This document shows positions 1 through 6,114 of a DNA stretch of 21,825 nt, in pieces. The translations under genes and the position numbers were made by a program. The notes below the pieces were generated by a model. That model made no database searches, was not told where the DNA came from, and saw only the letters and a program-made list of their open reading frames with translations. Every line of letters begins with the position of its first letter. The first letter of the stretch is position 1. This DNA comes from an uncultured Eggerthellaceae bacterium (GTDB taxonomy: Bacteria; Actinomycetota; Coriobacteriia; Coriobacteriales; Eggerthellaceae): NCBI GenBank assembly GCA_958454405.1, contig CAUEBO010000046.1:1-21825 (forward strand), given 5' to 3'.

Positions 1-765
1 GGCGAGTGCCGCTCCAGCTACGACGTGTGCGCCGACATCGCCGACAAGTTCGGCATCAAGGACGACTTCACCGAGGGCCGCACGCACGACGAGTGGGTCC
101 AGTACCTGTACGAGCAGGGTGCCGAAGCCGACGGCGACATGCCTTCGTGGGACGAGATCAAGGCGCAGGGCGTGTACAAGCGCGCGCTTGAGCCCAGCAT
201 CGGCCTCGAGGCGTTCCGCACCGATCCTGACGCGAACCCGCTTGCCACTCCGTCCGGAAAGATCGAGATCTACTCCGAGGCGCTGGCCGAGATCGCCAAC
301 ACGTGGGAGCTCGAAGAGGGCGACGTCATCAACCCCATCCCGGTGTTCAACCCCGGCTTCCAGGGCTACGGCAGCGTCACCGAAGAGTACCCGCTGTACT
401 GCTCCGGCTTCCATCACAAGAGCCGCACCCACTCGTCCTTCGGGTTCATTCCCGAGCTCGAGCAGGTGGCGCGCCAGCAGCTGTGGATCAATCCGATCGA
501 CGCCGAGCCGCGTGGCATCGAAAACGGCGACACCGTCTCGGTGAAAAGCCCCGCCGGCGAGATCCGCATCGAGGCGAAGGTGACCCCGCGCATCGTCCCG
601 GGCACCATCGGCATACCCCAAGGCGCCTGGCATGATGCAGACATGAGCGGCGACAAGGTGGACAAGGGCGCATGCGTCAACACGCTCACGACGTACAAGC
701 CCACGCCGTACGCGAAGGGCAACGGCCCCGCGCATTCCATCATCGCACAAGTCGCTAAGGCGTAA
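1..765 (+). CDS. DmsA-like molybdopterin oxidoreductase, C-terminal part (5' truncated)
   Basis: This is the last 254 residues of a DMSO-reductase-family catalytic subunit; the reading frame is open from base 1, so the start lies outside the window. From about residue 130 to 250 it shows the C-terminal molybdopterin-dinucleotide-binding domain, with the family landmarks HHKSRTHSSFG, a DTVSVKSPAGEI strand and a terminal CVNTLTTYKPTPYAKGNG segment, which resembles the end of DmsA. Such enzymes reduce S-oxides, N-oxides or other small acceptors at a Mo-bis-MGD site, usually outside the membrane after Tat export. The stop codon is 14 bases before a DmsB-like gene with a strong ribosome site, so the two are co-transcribed. 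The substrate cannot be told from this fragment, because the N-terminal Fe-S motif and the Mo ligand are not visible. The family assignment is firm; the exact enzyme is not. Confidence 0.9.
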   Translation, partial: GECRSSYDVCADIADKFGIKDDFTEGRTHDEWVQYLYEQGAEADGDMPSWDEIKAQGVYKRALEPSIGLEAFRTDPDANPLATPSGKIEIYSEALAEIANTWELEEGDVINPIPVFNPGFQGYGSVTEEYPLYCSGFHHKSRTHSSFGFIPELEQVARQQLWINPIDAEPRGIENGDTVSVKSPAGEIRIEAKVTPRIVPGTIGIPQGAWHDADMSGDKVDKGACVNTLTTYKPTPYAKGNGPAHSIIAQVAKA

Positions 766-779
766 GGAAGGGGGACATC

Positions 780-1424
780 ATGACTCAGTACGGATTCTAC
801 TTCGATAGCACGCGCTGCACGGGTTGCCGAACCTGCGAGATGGCGTGCAAGGATTACAAGGACCTGCCCGAGACCATCGCGTTCCGCCGCGTGTACGATT
901 ACGAAGGCGGCACCTGGACGGACGCCGGCGACGGCATCTACACCTCGGACACGTTCGCCTACCACGTGTCGCTGGCGTGCCAGCACTGCGCCATGCCGGC
1001 GTGCATGGCCAAGTGCCCCTCGGGCGCCATCGAGAAGGACCCCGACACGGGCCTGGTGCACATCGACCAGGACACGTGCACGGGCGCGGGAGTGTGCGTG
1101 ACCACCTGCCCTTACAACGTTCCCGTCCTCAACGAGGAAACGAAGCTGGGCTCGAAGTGCGACGGCTGCGCCGACCGCGTAGCGGAGGGCCTCAACCCCA
1201 TGTGCGTGGACGCCTGCCCCGTGCGCGCGCTTGAATTCGGCGACATCGAGGAGCTGCGCGCCGCCCATGCGGACACCGTGGACGGCATCGCTCCCATGCC
1301 CACGGGCGAGCAGACCACGCCGTCCATCGCCATCAAGGCGTGCCCTGCGGCGAAGGAGCCCGGCGACACGACCGGGGCCGTCAGCAACGAGAAAGAAGTG
1401 ACGCTCGTCGCTGCCGGCGCGTAA
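780..1424 (+). CDS. DmsB-like 4Fe-4S ferredoxin subunit with an altered cluster motif
   Basis: This 214-residue electron-transfer subunit would pass electrons between a membrane quinol oxidase and the preceding DmsA-like subunit. Four cysteine groups are visible: C13-C16-C19-C23; C67-C70-C75-C79; C100-A103-C106-C110; and C127-C130-C142-C146. The third group has alanine (codon GCG, 1086-1088) where DmsB-type proteins have the second cysteine, and the paralogue at 1572 does have cysteine there. By analogy with NarH, where this position is Trp and the centre is [3Fe-4S], one cluster may be 3Fe or modified; this is inference. The start ATG is preceded by GGAAGGGGG. A 12-bp hairpin follows the gene, so the dmsAB-like unit may end here rather than continue to the next gene. 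Confidence 0.93.
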   Translation: MTQYGFYFDSTRCTGCRTCEMACKDYKDLPETIAFRRVYDYEGGTWTDAGDGIYTSDTFAYHVSLACQHCAMPACMAKCPSGAIEKDPDTGLVHIDQDTCTGAGVCVTTCPYNVPVLNEETKLGSKCDGCADRVAEGLNPMCVDACPVRALEFGDIEELRAAHADTVDGIAPMPTGEQTTPSIAIKACPAAKEPGDTTGAVSNEKEVTLVAAGA

Positions 1425-1437
1425 GCCCGATGCCATC

Positions 1438-1469
1438 GGCGCCACGGAAGCCGGCGTTTCCGTGGCGCC
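1438..1469 (+). terminator. Hairpin after the first DmsB-like gene, likely terminator
   Basis: A perfect 12-bp stem (1438-1449 with 1458-1469, GGCGCCACGGAA pairing with TTCCGTGGCGCC) closes an 8-base loop 13 bases after the stop codon at 1424. The following bases (TCCTCTCC) are pyrimidine-rich but not a clean U-tract, so termination may be partial. It separates the DmsA/DmsB unit from the second DmsB/DmsC unit. Confidence 0.6.
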
Positions 1470-1475
1470 TCCTCT

Positions 1476-1517
1476 CCCGAGCGGCTGCGCTGGAAAGCGC
1501 GGCCGCTCGGGTATAAT
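1476..1517 (+). promoter_or_regulatory. Hairpin abutting a TATAAT -10 box, candidate promoter for the second DmsB/DmsC unit
   Basis: Bases 1476-1485 pair with 1502-1511 (10 bp, CCCGAGCGGC), and an inner 5-bp stem (1487-1491 with 1496-1500) closes a GGAA loop. The result is a nearly continuous 16-bp hairpin. A perfect -10 hexamer TATAAT follows at once (1512-1517), about 55 bases before the ATG at 1572. No good -35 hexamer is visible at 16-18 bases; the region where it would lie is inside the hairpin. The -10 call is seen directly; promoter function and any role for the hairpin are inference. Confidence 0.45.
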
Positions 1518-1571
1518 GGGCCGACGAAACCACACGAGCGGGCGTCGGCCCGCAACGGAAGCGGATGCCAC

Positions 1572-2195
1572 ATGCCTCGAGGATTCTTCTTCGACAACAC
1601 GCGTTGCACCGGGTGCAGAACCTGCGTATTGGCATGCAAGGACTACCGCAATCTGGACGCCGAGCGCACCTTCCGGCGGGTCATCGACTACGAAGGCGGC
1701 ACGTGGGAGCAGGGCGCCGACGGCACGTGGGAGCAGGATGCGTTCGCCTACCATATATCCCTGTCCTGCAACCACTGCAACAGCCCCGTCTGCACGCAGG
1801 TGTGCCCGACGGGCGCCATGCACAAAGACGATCTGGGGCTGGTCTGGCCCGACGTGCACAAGTGCATCGGCTGCGGCTACTGCACCATGGCGTGTCCCTA
1901 CCATGCCCCCCGCATCGACGAGGACCTCAAGCGCAGCAGCAAGTGCGACGGATGCCGCGAGCGCGTCGCCGAGGGGCTCGCCCCCATCTGCGTGGAAGCC
2001 TGCCCCCTTCGCGCGCTCGATTTCGGCAACGCCTTCGAGCTGACCGAGCGCCATCCCGGCACCGTGCGCTCCATCACCCCCCTGCCCGACAAAAGCGCGA
2101 CCAGCCCGAACCTGTTCATACTGCCCTCCCCGGCCTCCGAACGAGCCGCCGAAGAGGGCGGATCCATCGTGAACCGTCCGGAGGCGGGGCTATGA
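1572..2195 (+). CDS. DmsB-like 4Fe-4S ferredoxin subunit (second paralogue)
   Basis: This 207-residue protein is a close paralogue of the product at 780-1424: both begin with a GFxFD segment and the RCTGCRTC motif and share the FRRVxDYEGGTW segment. All four cysteine groups are complete: C12-C15-C18-C22; C66-C69-C74-C78; C98-C101-C104-C108 (CIGCGYCTMACPY); and C125-C128-C140-C144. It should therefore carry four [4Fe-4S] clusters. The ATG is preceded by GGAAGCGGA. Its stop overlaps the start of the downstream DmsC-like gene in ATGA, which indicates translational coupling. It could serve as the Fe-S subunit of a second catalytic subunit encoded elsewhere, or link DmsC to the upstream enzyme; the sequence does not decide. 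Confidence 0.93.
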   Translation: MPRGFFFDNTRCTGCRTCVLACKDYRNLDAERTFRRVIDYEGGTWEQGADGTWEQDAFAYHISLSCNHCNSPVCTQVCPTGAMHKDDLGLVWPDVHKCIGCGYCTMACPYHAPRIDEDLKRSSKCDGCRERVAEGLAPICVEACPLRALDFGNAFELTERHPGTVRSITPLPDKSATSPNLFILPSPASERAAEEGGSIVNRPEAGL

Positions 2196-3046
2196 CGAGC
2201 GGATTCGACGGATTCTCGCTCGCGGTGTTCACCTCGCTGGCCCCGGCGGGCGTCGTGGCGTTCCTGGCGCTTGCAATCGTGCGCCTTGACGCAAGCGACC
2301 ATGGGGCAGCCGTGCGCATCGACCGCATGGTGTCGCTTCCGTTCGCGGTCGTGCTTGCAGGATTCATCGCGTCGGCCACCCACCTGGGCACACCCGCGAA
2401 CGCCCTGCACGTGTTCTCCGGCATCGGGCGCTCGCCGCTTTCCAACGAAGTGCTTGCCGCCGTGGTGTTCCTGTTCCTGGTGGGATCGTATTGGATGATG
2501 GCCTTCAAAGAACGGTTCCCCGACGCGGTGGCCAAGCCGTGGCTCGTGCTGGCATGCCTGTCCGGCGTCGCGCTCATCGCAGGCACGTCGCTGGCCTACG
2601 ACGTGAGCACCGTGCCCACGTGGAGCACCCCGTACACGCCGGCGAACCTCGTGCTGTCGGGGCTGCTGGCAGGGCCCGTGCTGGGATTGCTGTTTCTGGA
2701 CGTTGCCCGCGTCAGGCCGCGCCGGATGGAACGCGCGCTGCTGGCGATCGCCGTCTTCGCGCTCATCGCAGGCACCGTCGTGCTCGTCATGCACCAGACG
2801 GGCCTTGCCGGCATAGCGAACAACGAATTCTCGGCCGATACGCTGGTCCCCCAGTACGCGATCGCCATCGCGGCGCATCTTGTGCTCGGCGCCGTCGGCG
2901 CGGGCATGGCGGCCCTGTCGCTGAAGCGCGTGCAGGCCGAACGCACGACGCTCGTCCTGCGCATCGCCGCGAGCGCACTCGTTCTGATCGCCGTGTTCGT
3001 CACGCGCCTCATGTTCTACGATCTGCACATGACGGTGGGGTTCTAA
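2192..3046 (+). CDS. DmsC-like membrane anchor / quinol-oxidising subunit
   Basis: This 284-residue hydrophobic protein has about eight predicted membrane segments (roughly residues 8-28, 47-66, 88-107, 117-136, 150-172, 184-204, 222-246 and 256-275). It carries the ATHLGTPANALHVFSGIGRSPLSNE segment typical of the DmsC/NrfD-like anchor family (shown here only as a landmark near residues 64-90). In this family the subunit takes electrons from menaquinol and passes them to the DmsB clusters. The start ATG overlaps the stop of the preceding gene by 4 bases. A much longer open frame runs upstream to 1565, but it is antisense-like filler in another frame of the DmsB gene and lacks membrane character. 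No clear terminator was seen just downstream. Confidence 0.88.
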   Translation: MTSGFDGFSLAVFTSLAPAGVVAFLALAIVRLDASDHGAAVRIDRMVSLPFAVVLAGFIASATHLGTPANALHVFSGIGRSPLSNEVLAAVVFLFLVGSYWMMAFKERFPDAVAKPWLVLACLSGVALIAGTSLAYDVSTVPTWSTPYTPANLVLSGLLAGPVLGLLFLDVARVRPRRMERALLAIAVFALIAGTVVLVMHQTGLAGIANNEFSADTLVPQYAIAIAAHLVLGAVGAGMAALSLKRVQAERTTLVLRIAASALVLIAVFVTRLMFYDLHMTVGF

Positions 3047-3194
3047 GGAGCGTTCGGAAGAGTTCGCAGAGGATGGCCGGTCGGGCTGCATACTGCCCGC
3101 ATCGAGGGGTGCCCGCCGCCTCACCTCGCTCGCATCGCGGAGTGTCGCCTGGCAGCGCCCAGAGGGGGCAAACGGGTGGCCGGGCAGATGATCG
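3047..3194. other. Non-coding stretch after the DmsC-like gene
   Basis: Together with the repeat that follows, this is part of a 360-base region without a convincing gene, between convergent transcription units. I see no conserved protein, tRNA-like fold, good promoter or U-tailed hairpin in these 148 bases. It is GC-rich and may hold the end of the dmsC-like transcript. Confidence 0.5.
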
Positions 3195-3341
3195 AGTGAC
3201 CAAAAACACGGTCGAATGTGCAGTCGCCGAGTGCGAAATCGAGCAAGTGGATTTCGCTACCAGGCATTATGCGCGGCTGGGATGCACGAGGGGTCCGAAT
3301 CGGCTTCGAAAACTGCACATTCGACCGTGTTTTTGGTCACT
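3195..3341. repeat. Perfect 30-bp inverted repeat with an 87-base centre (MITE-like or structured element)
   Basis: Bases 3195-3224 are the exact reverse complement of 3312-3341 (30 of 30). Each arm contains its own small dyad, GACC-AAAAACAC-GGTC. The 87-base centre holds a further hairpin, GCGAAATC (3233-3240) with GATTTCGC (3250-3257) around a 9-base loop. No gene fits inside and no clear target-site duplication flanks it. It lies between the 3' ends of the DmsC-like gene and the PIN toxin. It could be a miniature transposable element, a dispersed palindromic repeat, or a structured RNA; copy number in the genome would tell. Confidence 0.75.
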
Positions 3342-3406
3342 TCCGGATTTGCCCGCCAGCGAACCGTCGGCGCGGACGCGCAAAACGGCCCGGGTCCGCT
3401 CCAGGG

Positions 3407-3835
3407 CTACTGGTCCTGCGTGTGACGATGGAACGCGAGAAACCCGGCAGGATCGATGTAGGGCACGGAAGAATCCTCGAAGTCGCGAAGATTCCTGGTG
3501 ATGATGTACTCGCACTGGTTCGTCCGCGCCGTCTCTATCTGGACGGCATCTTCGTAATCATCGATGGGAAGGTCGAGAGCGTCGACGCATGCCGAAGCGG
3601 GCGTTGAGTACAATCGACACAACGTGAACAAACCGCGCAGCGCCGTTCGCGCAGCTTCGTCCCCAGCGGCCTTGCGAAGGCTGTAGTACAAATCGGTCGC
3701 CTGTGAAGTAGAGAATCCTGCCTCAAGCCTGTCGGCGGCAATGAGCCGCATGAGCTCGACAGCCGGGGCATGGAATTCGCCTCGGCTGTCGAGCACGTAG
3801 TCCAAGATGACGTTCGTGTCGAGGAAAACCCTCAT
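3407..3835 (-). CDS. PIN-domain ribonuclease toxin (VapC-like)
   Basis: This 142-residue protein begins MRVFLDTNVILDY, the classic first strand of a PIN domain with metal-binding D6. Further acidic candidates are D48 (in SQATDLYY) and D92, D93, E95 and D96 (DDYEDA), and the YIITRNLRDF strand at 110-119 is typical of PIN toxins. Such proteins are Mg-dependent RNases that cut tRNA or other RNA when free of antitoxin. The gene overlaps the upstream Phd/YefM-like antitoxin gene by 4 bases (ATGA), so the pair is translationally coupled. Pairing a PIN toxin with a Phd-type antitoxin is known. The RNA target cannot be inferred. Confidence 0.87.
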   Translation of the reverse strand: MRVFLDTNVILDYVLDSRGEFHAPAVELMRLIAADRLEAGFSTSQATDLYYSLRKAAGDEAARTALRGLFTLCRLYSTPASACVDALDLPIDDYEDAVQIETARTNQCEYIITRNLRDFEDSSVPYIDPAGFLAFHRHTQDQ

Positions 3836-4056
3836 AGCTTGCTGCGCCTTTCAGCCCGATCTTTCTCAAGATCGACGGAAGCGTGTATGCTTCCAGCCAA
3901 CTTGTCGGCAAGAGCAAGTTTGTCCCGATTGGGATTAGACCACAGGGCGACCACTTTTCCGTTTCTGGTCACTTGGAAGTCCTGCATCTCGACAAGCGAC
4001 ATGTATTTGCCGAAGTTCTGGCGAAACTCGGAAGCCGGAATGGTTGCAGGAGTCAT
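3832..4056 (-). CDS. Phd/YefM-family antitoxin
   Basis: This 74-residue protein begins with the Phd/YefM pattern: IPASEFRQNFGKYMSLVEMQDFQVTRNGKVVALW, that is, an N-terminal DNA-binding fold with the short hydrophobic strand VTRNGKVVAL near residues 29-38 (named here as landmarks). The charged C-terminus, rich in Asp, Arg and Lys, would bind and block the PIN toxin encoded next. The start ATG has a strong ribosome site, GAAGGAGGTG, 4 to 6 bases upstream. The promoter region carries two TTGTACAA palindromes, the core known for YefM operators, which fits autoregulation. The length is usual for the family. Confidence 0.85.
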   Translation of the reverse strand: MTPATIPASEFRQNFGKYMSLVEMQDFQVTRNGKVVALWSNPNRDKLALADKLAGSIHASVDLEKDRAERRSKL

Positions 4057-4096
4057 GGCGCACCTCCTTCGATAGCACGGAGTTTTCTTGCTTCAG

Positions 4097-4125
4097 ATCA
4101 TACGACATCTCACGATATTGTACAA
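4097..4125 (-). promoter_or_regulatory. Promoter of the antitoxin-toxin operon
   Basis: Reading the minus strand, -35 TTGTAC (4125-4120) and -10 TATGAT (4102-4097) are separated by exactly 17 bases. This predicts transcription starting near 4090, about 34 bases upstream of the antitoxin ATG. The region is far more AT-rich than its surroundings. The -35 lies inside one of the TTGTACAA palindromes, so repressor binding would block polymerase. Confidence 0.7.
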
Positions 4126-4148
4126 TAAACAATAGTAATTTGTACAAA
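4116..4148. promoter_or_regulatory. Twin TGTACA operator palindromes
   Basis: Two palindromes are seen: TATTGTACAATA (4116-4127, 12 bp perfect) and TTTGTACAAA (4139-4148, 10 bp perfect). Their centres are 22 bases apart, about two helical turns. E. coli YefM-YoeB binds palindromes with a TGTACA core, so these are likely binding sites for the adjacent antitoxin or toxin-antitoxin complex. The spacing differs from that in E. coli. Confidence 0.65.
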
Positions 4149-4208
4149 ATAAAACTGCGCTCCCAACGGATCGACCCCAACGAAGCCATCGACGCTGAGT
4201 CGCGGCCC

Positions 4209-4691
4209 TCAGTGTCCCCCGCCGGCCATCATCTGGGCGGCGTGGGGCAGCGCAGCTACGATGCCGTCCCAGTTCTCGCGGGCGGCTTTCTCGCTGCCGG
4301 GCAGGTTGACCACCAGGTGGCGGCCGCGCTGCATGCACAGCGCGCGCGACAGCATGGCGTAGGGCGTGATGGCCAGCGAGTGGGCGCGCATAGCCTCGGC
4401 GATGCCGGGCACGTTGCGCTCGCACACGTCCATCGTGGCCTCAGGCGTCACGTCGCGCAACGAGAGCCCGCTGCCGCCGCAGGTCAGCACGATGTCGGCA
4501 TCTAAATCGTCGCAGGCGTGCACGATGGCCGCCGCGATGTCGGCTCGATCGTCCTTCACCACCACATGGCTCACGCACGACCAGTCGCTCTCCGCGATAA
4601 GCGCCTCGAGCGCGGCGCCGGCCGTGTCTTCTTTCATGCCGCGCGTGTCGGAGCAGGTGACGATGGCGAAGTTCAGAGTGCGATCAGACAT
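4209..4691 (-). CDS. mogA: MogA/MoaB-type molybdopterin adenylyltransferase
   Basis: This 160-residue protein adenylylates molybdopterin so that MoeA can insert molybdate. Family motifs are visible: the N-terminal IVTCSDTRG (10-18), the nucleotide- and MPT-binding LTCGGSGLSLRDVTPEA (69-85), LSRALC (114-119) and the NLPGS loop (129-133). The length fits stand-alone MogA/MoaB proteins. It starts 9 bases after the moeA stop, and its ribosome site GAGGAGGG overlaps that stop region, so the two form an operon. The symbol could equally be moaB, as the two names are used for this family. Placement near a DMSO-reductase-type enzyme fits a supply role. Confidence 0.92.
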   Translation of the reverse strand: MSDRTLNFAIVTCSDTRGMKEDTAGAALEALIAESDWSCVSHVVVKDDRADIAAAIVHACDDLDADIVLTCGGSGLSLRDVTPEATMDVCERNVPGIAEAMRAHSLAITPYAMLSRALCMQRGRHLVVNLPGSEKAARENWDGIVAALPHAAQMMAGGGH

Positions 4692-4700
4692 GCGCCCTCC

Positions 4701-5957
4701 TCAGATCGTGATTTCCTCGGCAACGTCCAGCAGCACGCATTCGATGAGCGAACCGGCCGTGCGCGATTCAAGTCCTTCCGGCATGATGGCCATGCAGTTG
4801 CTGCGCTGGATGACGCCGAACAGCCCCGAACTCTGGTTCTGCGCGGGCTCCACCACATACGAGCCGTCATCGCCTTTGTACAGCGTGGAGCGCAGGAAGA
4901 TGCGGCGCGGGTCCTTCTTCTTCACGTCGCGCGACAGCTTCGCCAGAACACGCGGCCGCTCGAAGCGCGTGAAACCCTGCATCTTGCGCAGCGCCGGGCG
5001 GATGATCATCTCGAAGCCCACGTAGGCGGCAGCGGGATTGCCGGGCAGGCCGAACACGGGCGTGCCGTTCACCAGGCCGAACGTCTGGGCCTTGCCAGGC
5101 CGTATGTTCACCGTGGTTATCAGCAGCTCGCCCAGCTGCTCCACGGCGGGCTTGATGTAGTCGAAATCGCCGTTCGAAGCCCCGCCGCTCGTGACGACGA
5201 AATCGAAGTCGGCGGCCGCGCTGCGCACCACGTCGACGAGCGCCTCCAGCGAATCCTCGACGATGGGGAGGACGGTGGGCGCCGCGCCGGCGCTGCGGGC
5301 GCACGCGGCCAGCGCATAGCCGTTGGAATTGCGGATCTTGCCGCGCGTCGGCACTTCGCCGGGATCGACGAGCTCCGAGCCGATGGAGACGATGGCGACG
5401 CGCGGGCGGCGGTACGTCGGAACCTCGACGACCCCGCAGCCTGCAAGGAACCCGACGCCGGCGGAGCCCACGACGTCGCCCGCCTCCACGATGACCTCGC
5501 CGGCCTTCGCCTCCTCGCCCGCCTCGCGGACGTTCGAGCGAACCTTCGTCGGCGCCGTGAACGCAACGCGGCTCCCCGTCTTGCCGTCGCCCGTCACCAC
5601 ATCCACGATCTCGTACTTCACCACCGCGTCTGCTTCGTCAGGCAGCGGCGCCCCCGTCATGATGCGCACGCACTGTCCGGGCGCAATGGGGCCCTCGTAC
5701 ATGTCGCCGGCGGCGATTTCGGCAATGACGTCCAGCTCGACGGGCGATTCCGGGCTGGCATCTGCCAGCTCGTCTGCATGCACCGCGAAACCGTCCATGG
5801 CGGAGTGCGCGAACGGGGAGATGTCGATGTCGCTGGAAAGCGGCGCCGCGACCACGCGGCCCACCGCATCGAGCACGGGAACCGTCTCGACCGGCAGCGG
5901 TTCCACCTTTGAAAGCACGAGTTCGCGCGCCTCTTCGAGCGAGATCATTTCTGGCAT
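4701..5957 (-). CDS. moeA: Molybdopterin molybdenumtransferase MoeA
   Basis: This 418-residue enzyme uses adenylylated molybdopterin and molybdate to make Mo-molybdopterin. Motifs seen are FAHSAMDGFAV (49-59), RIMTGAPLPDEADAVV (98-113), the central VTSGGASNGDFDY (255-267, the TSGG-S-GD site) and GLPGNPAAAY (303-312), followed by the C-terminal beta domain (about 335-418). The start at 5957 is chosen because GGGAAGGAA lies just upstream and MPEMISLEEA fits the family start; an open frame continues 20 codons further with no family similarity. mogA follows immediately. A TATAAT box at 6056-6061 may drive the pair. Confidence 0.94.
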   Translation of the reverse strand: MPEMISLEEARELVLSKVEPLPVETVPVLDAVGRVVAAPLSSDIDISPFAHSAMDGFAVHADELADASPESPVELDVIAEIAAGDMYEGPIAPGQCVRIMTGAPLPDEADAVVKYEIVDVVTGDGKTGSRVAFTAPTKVRSNVREAGEEAKAGEVIVEAGDVVGSAGVGFLAGCGVVEVPTYRRPRVAIVSIGSELVDPGEVPTRGKIRNSNGYALAACARSAGAAPTVLPIVEDSLEALVDVVRSAAADFDFVVTSGGASNGDFDYIKPAVEQLGELLITTVNIRPGKAQTFGLVNGTPVFGLPGNPAAAYVGFEMIIRPALRKMQGFTRFERPRVLAKLSRDVKKKDPRRIFLRSTLYKGDDGSYVVEPAQNQSSGLFGVIQRSNCMAIMPEGLESRTAGSLIECVLLDVAEEITI

Positions 5958-6055
5958 GGCGTTCCTTCCCTCAGAGCGCGGGCGGCACGGCCTTCTTCGC
6001 CGCAGCCGCATCGGCAAGCACGCAACCCCCGCACCGGCACTACGATGTGGCGACT

Positions 6056-6061
6056 ATTATA
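6056..6061 (-). promoter_or_regulatory. Candidate -10 box for moeA-mogA
   Basis: On the minus strand the hexamer is TATAAT, inside an AT-rich patch (about 6050-6080) that stands out from the GC-rich flanks. It would start transcription near 6048, giving a leader of about 90 bases before moeA. No convincing -35 is present at 17 bases (GGTTCG). The leader shows no molybdenum-cofactor riboswitch that I can recognise. Confidence 0.45.
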
Positions 6062-6114
6062 GCGCTTCAAGAATATTTCGAACCGCAGGACCTCAGACAG
6101 TCCGCGGCCGCACG

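Noticed and set aside
414..2054. Long antisense open frame (546 codons) across the DmsA/DmsB genes
   Set aside because: It is a GC-rich shadow of genes with strong family motifs on the other strand; its own translation shows no recognisable domain, membrane segment or ribosome site.
1565..2191. N-terminal extension of the DmsC-like frame
   Set aside because: It reads an Arg/Ala-rich out-of-frame version of the DmsB-like gene. The ATG at 2192, overlapping the DmsB stop, is the natural start.
3216..3607. Small plus-strand open frames running over the inverted repeat and antisense to the PIN toxin
   Set aside because: No ribosome site or similarity, and they cross a palindromic element and the 3' part of a recognised toxin gene.
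5958..6050. Possible molybdenum-cofactor riboswitch in the moeA leader
   Set aside because: The leader is about 90 bases and I found no convincing multi-stem fold; no RNA covariance search could be run.
6083..6110. Imperfect hairpin after the first LuxR gene
   Set aside because: The 8-bp stem contains a bulge and the tail is not U-rich enough; it may help end transcription but I could not support a call.
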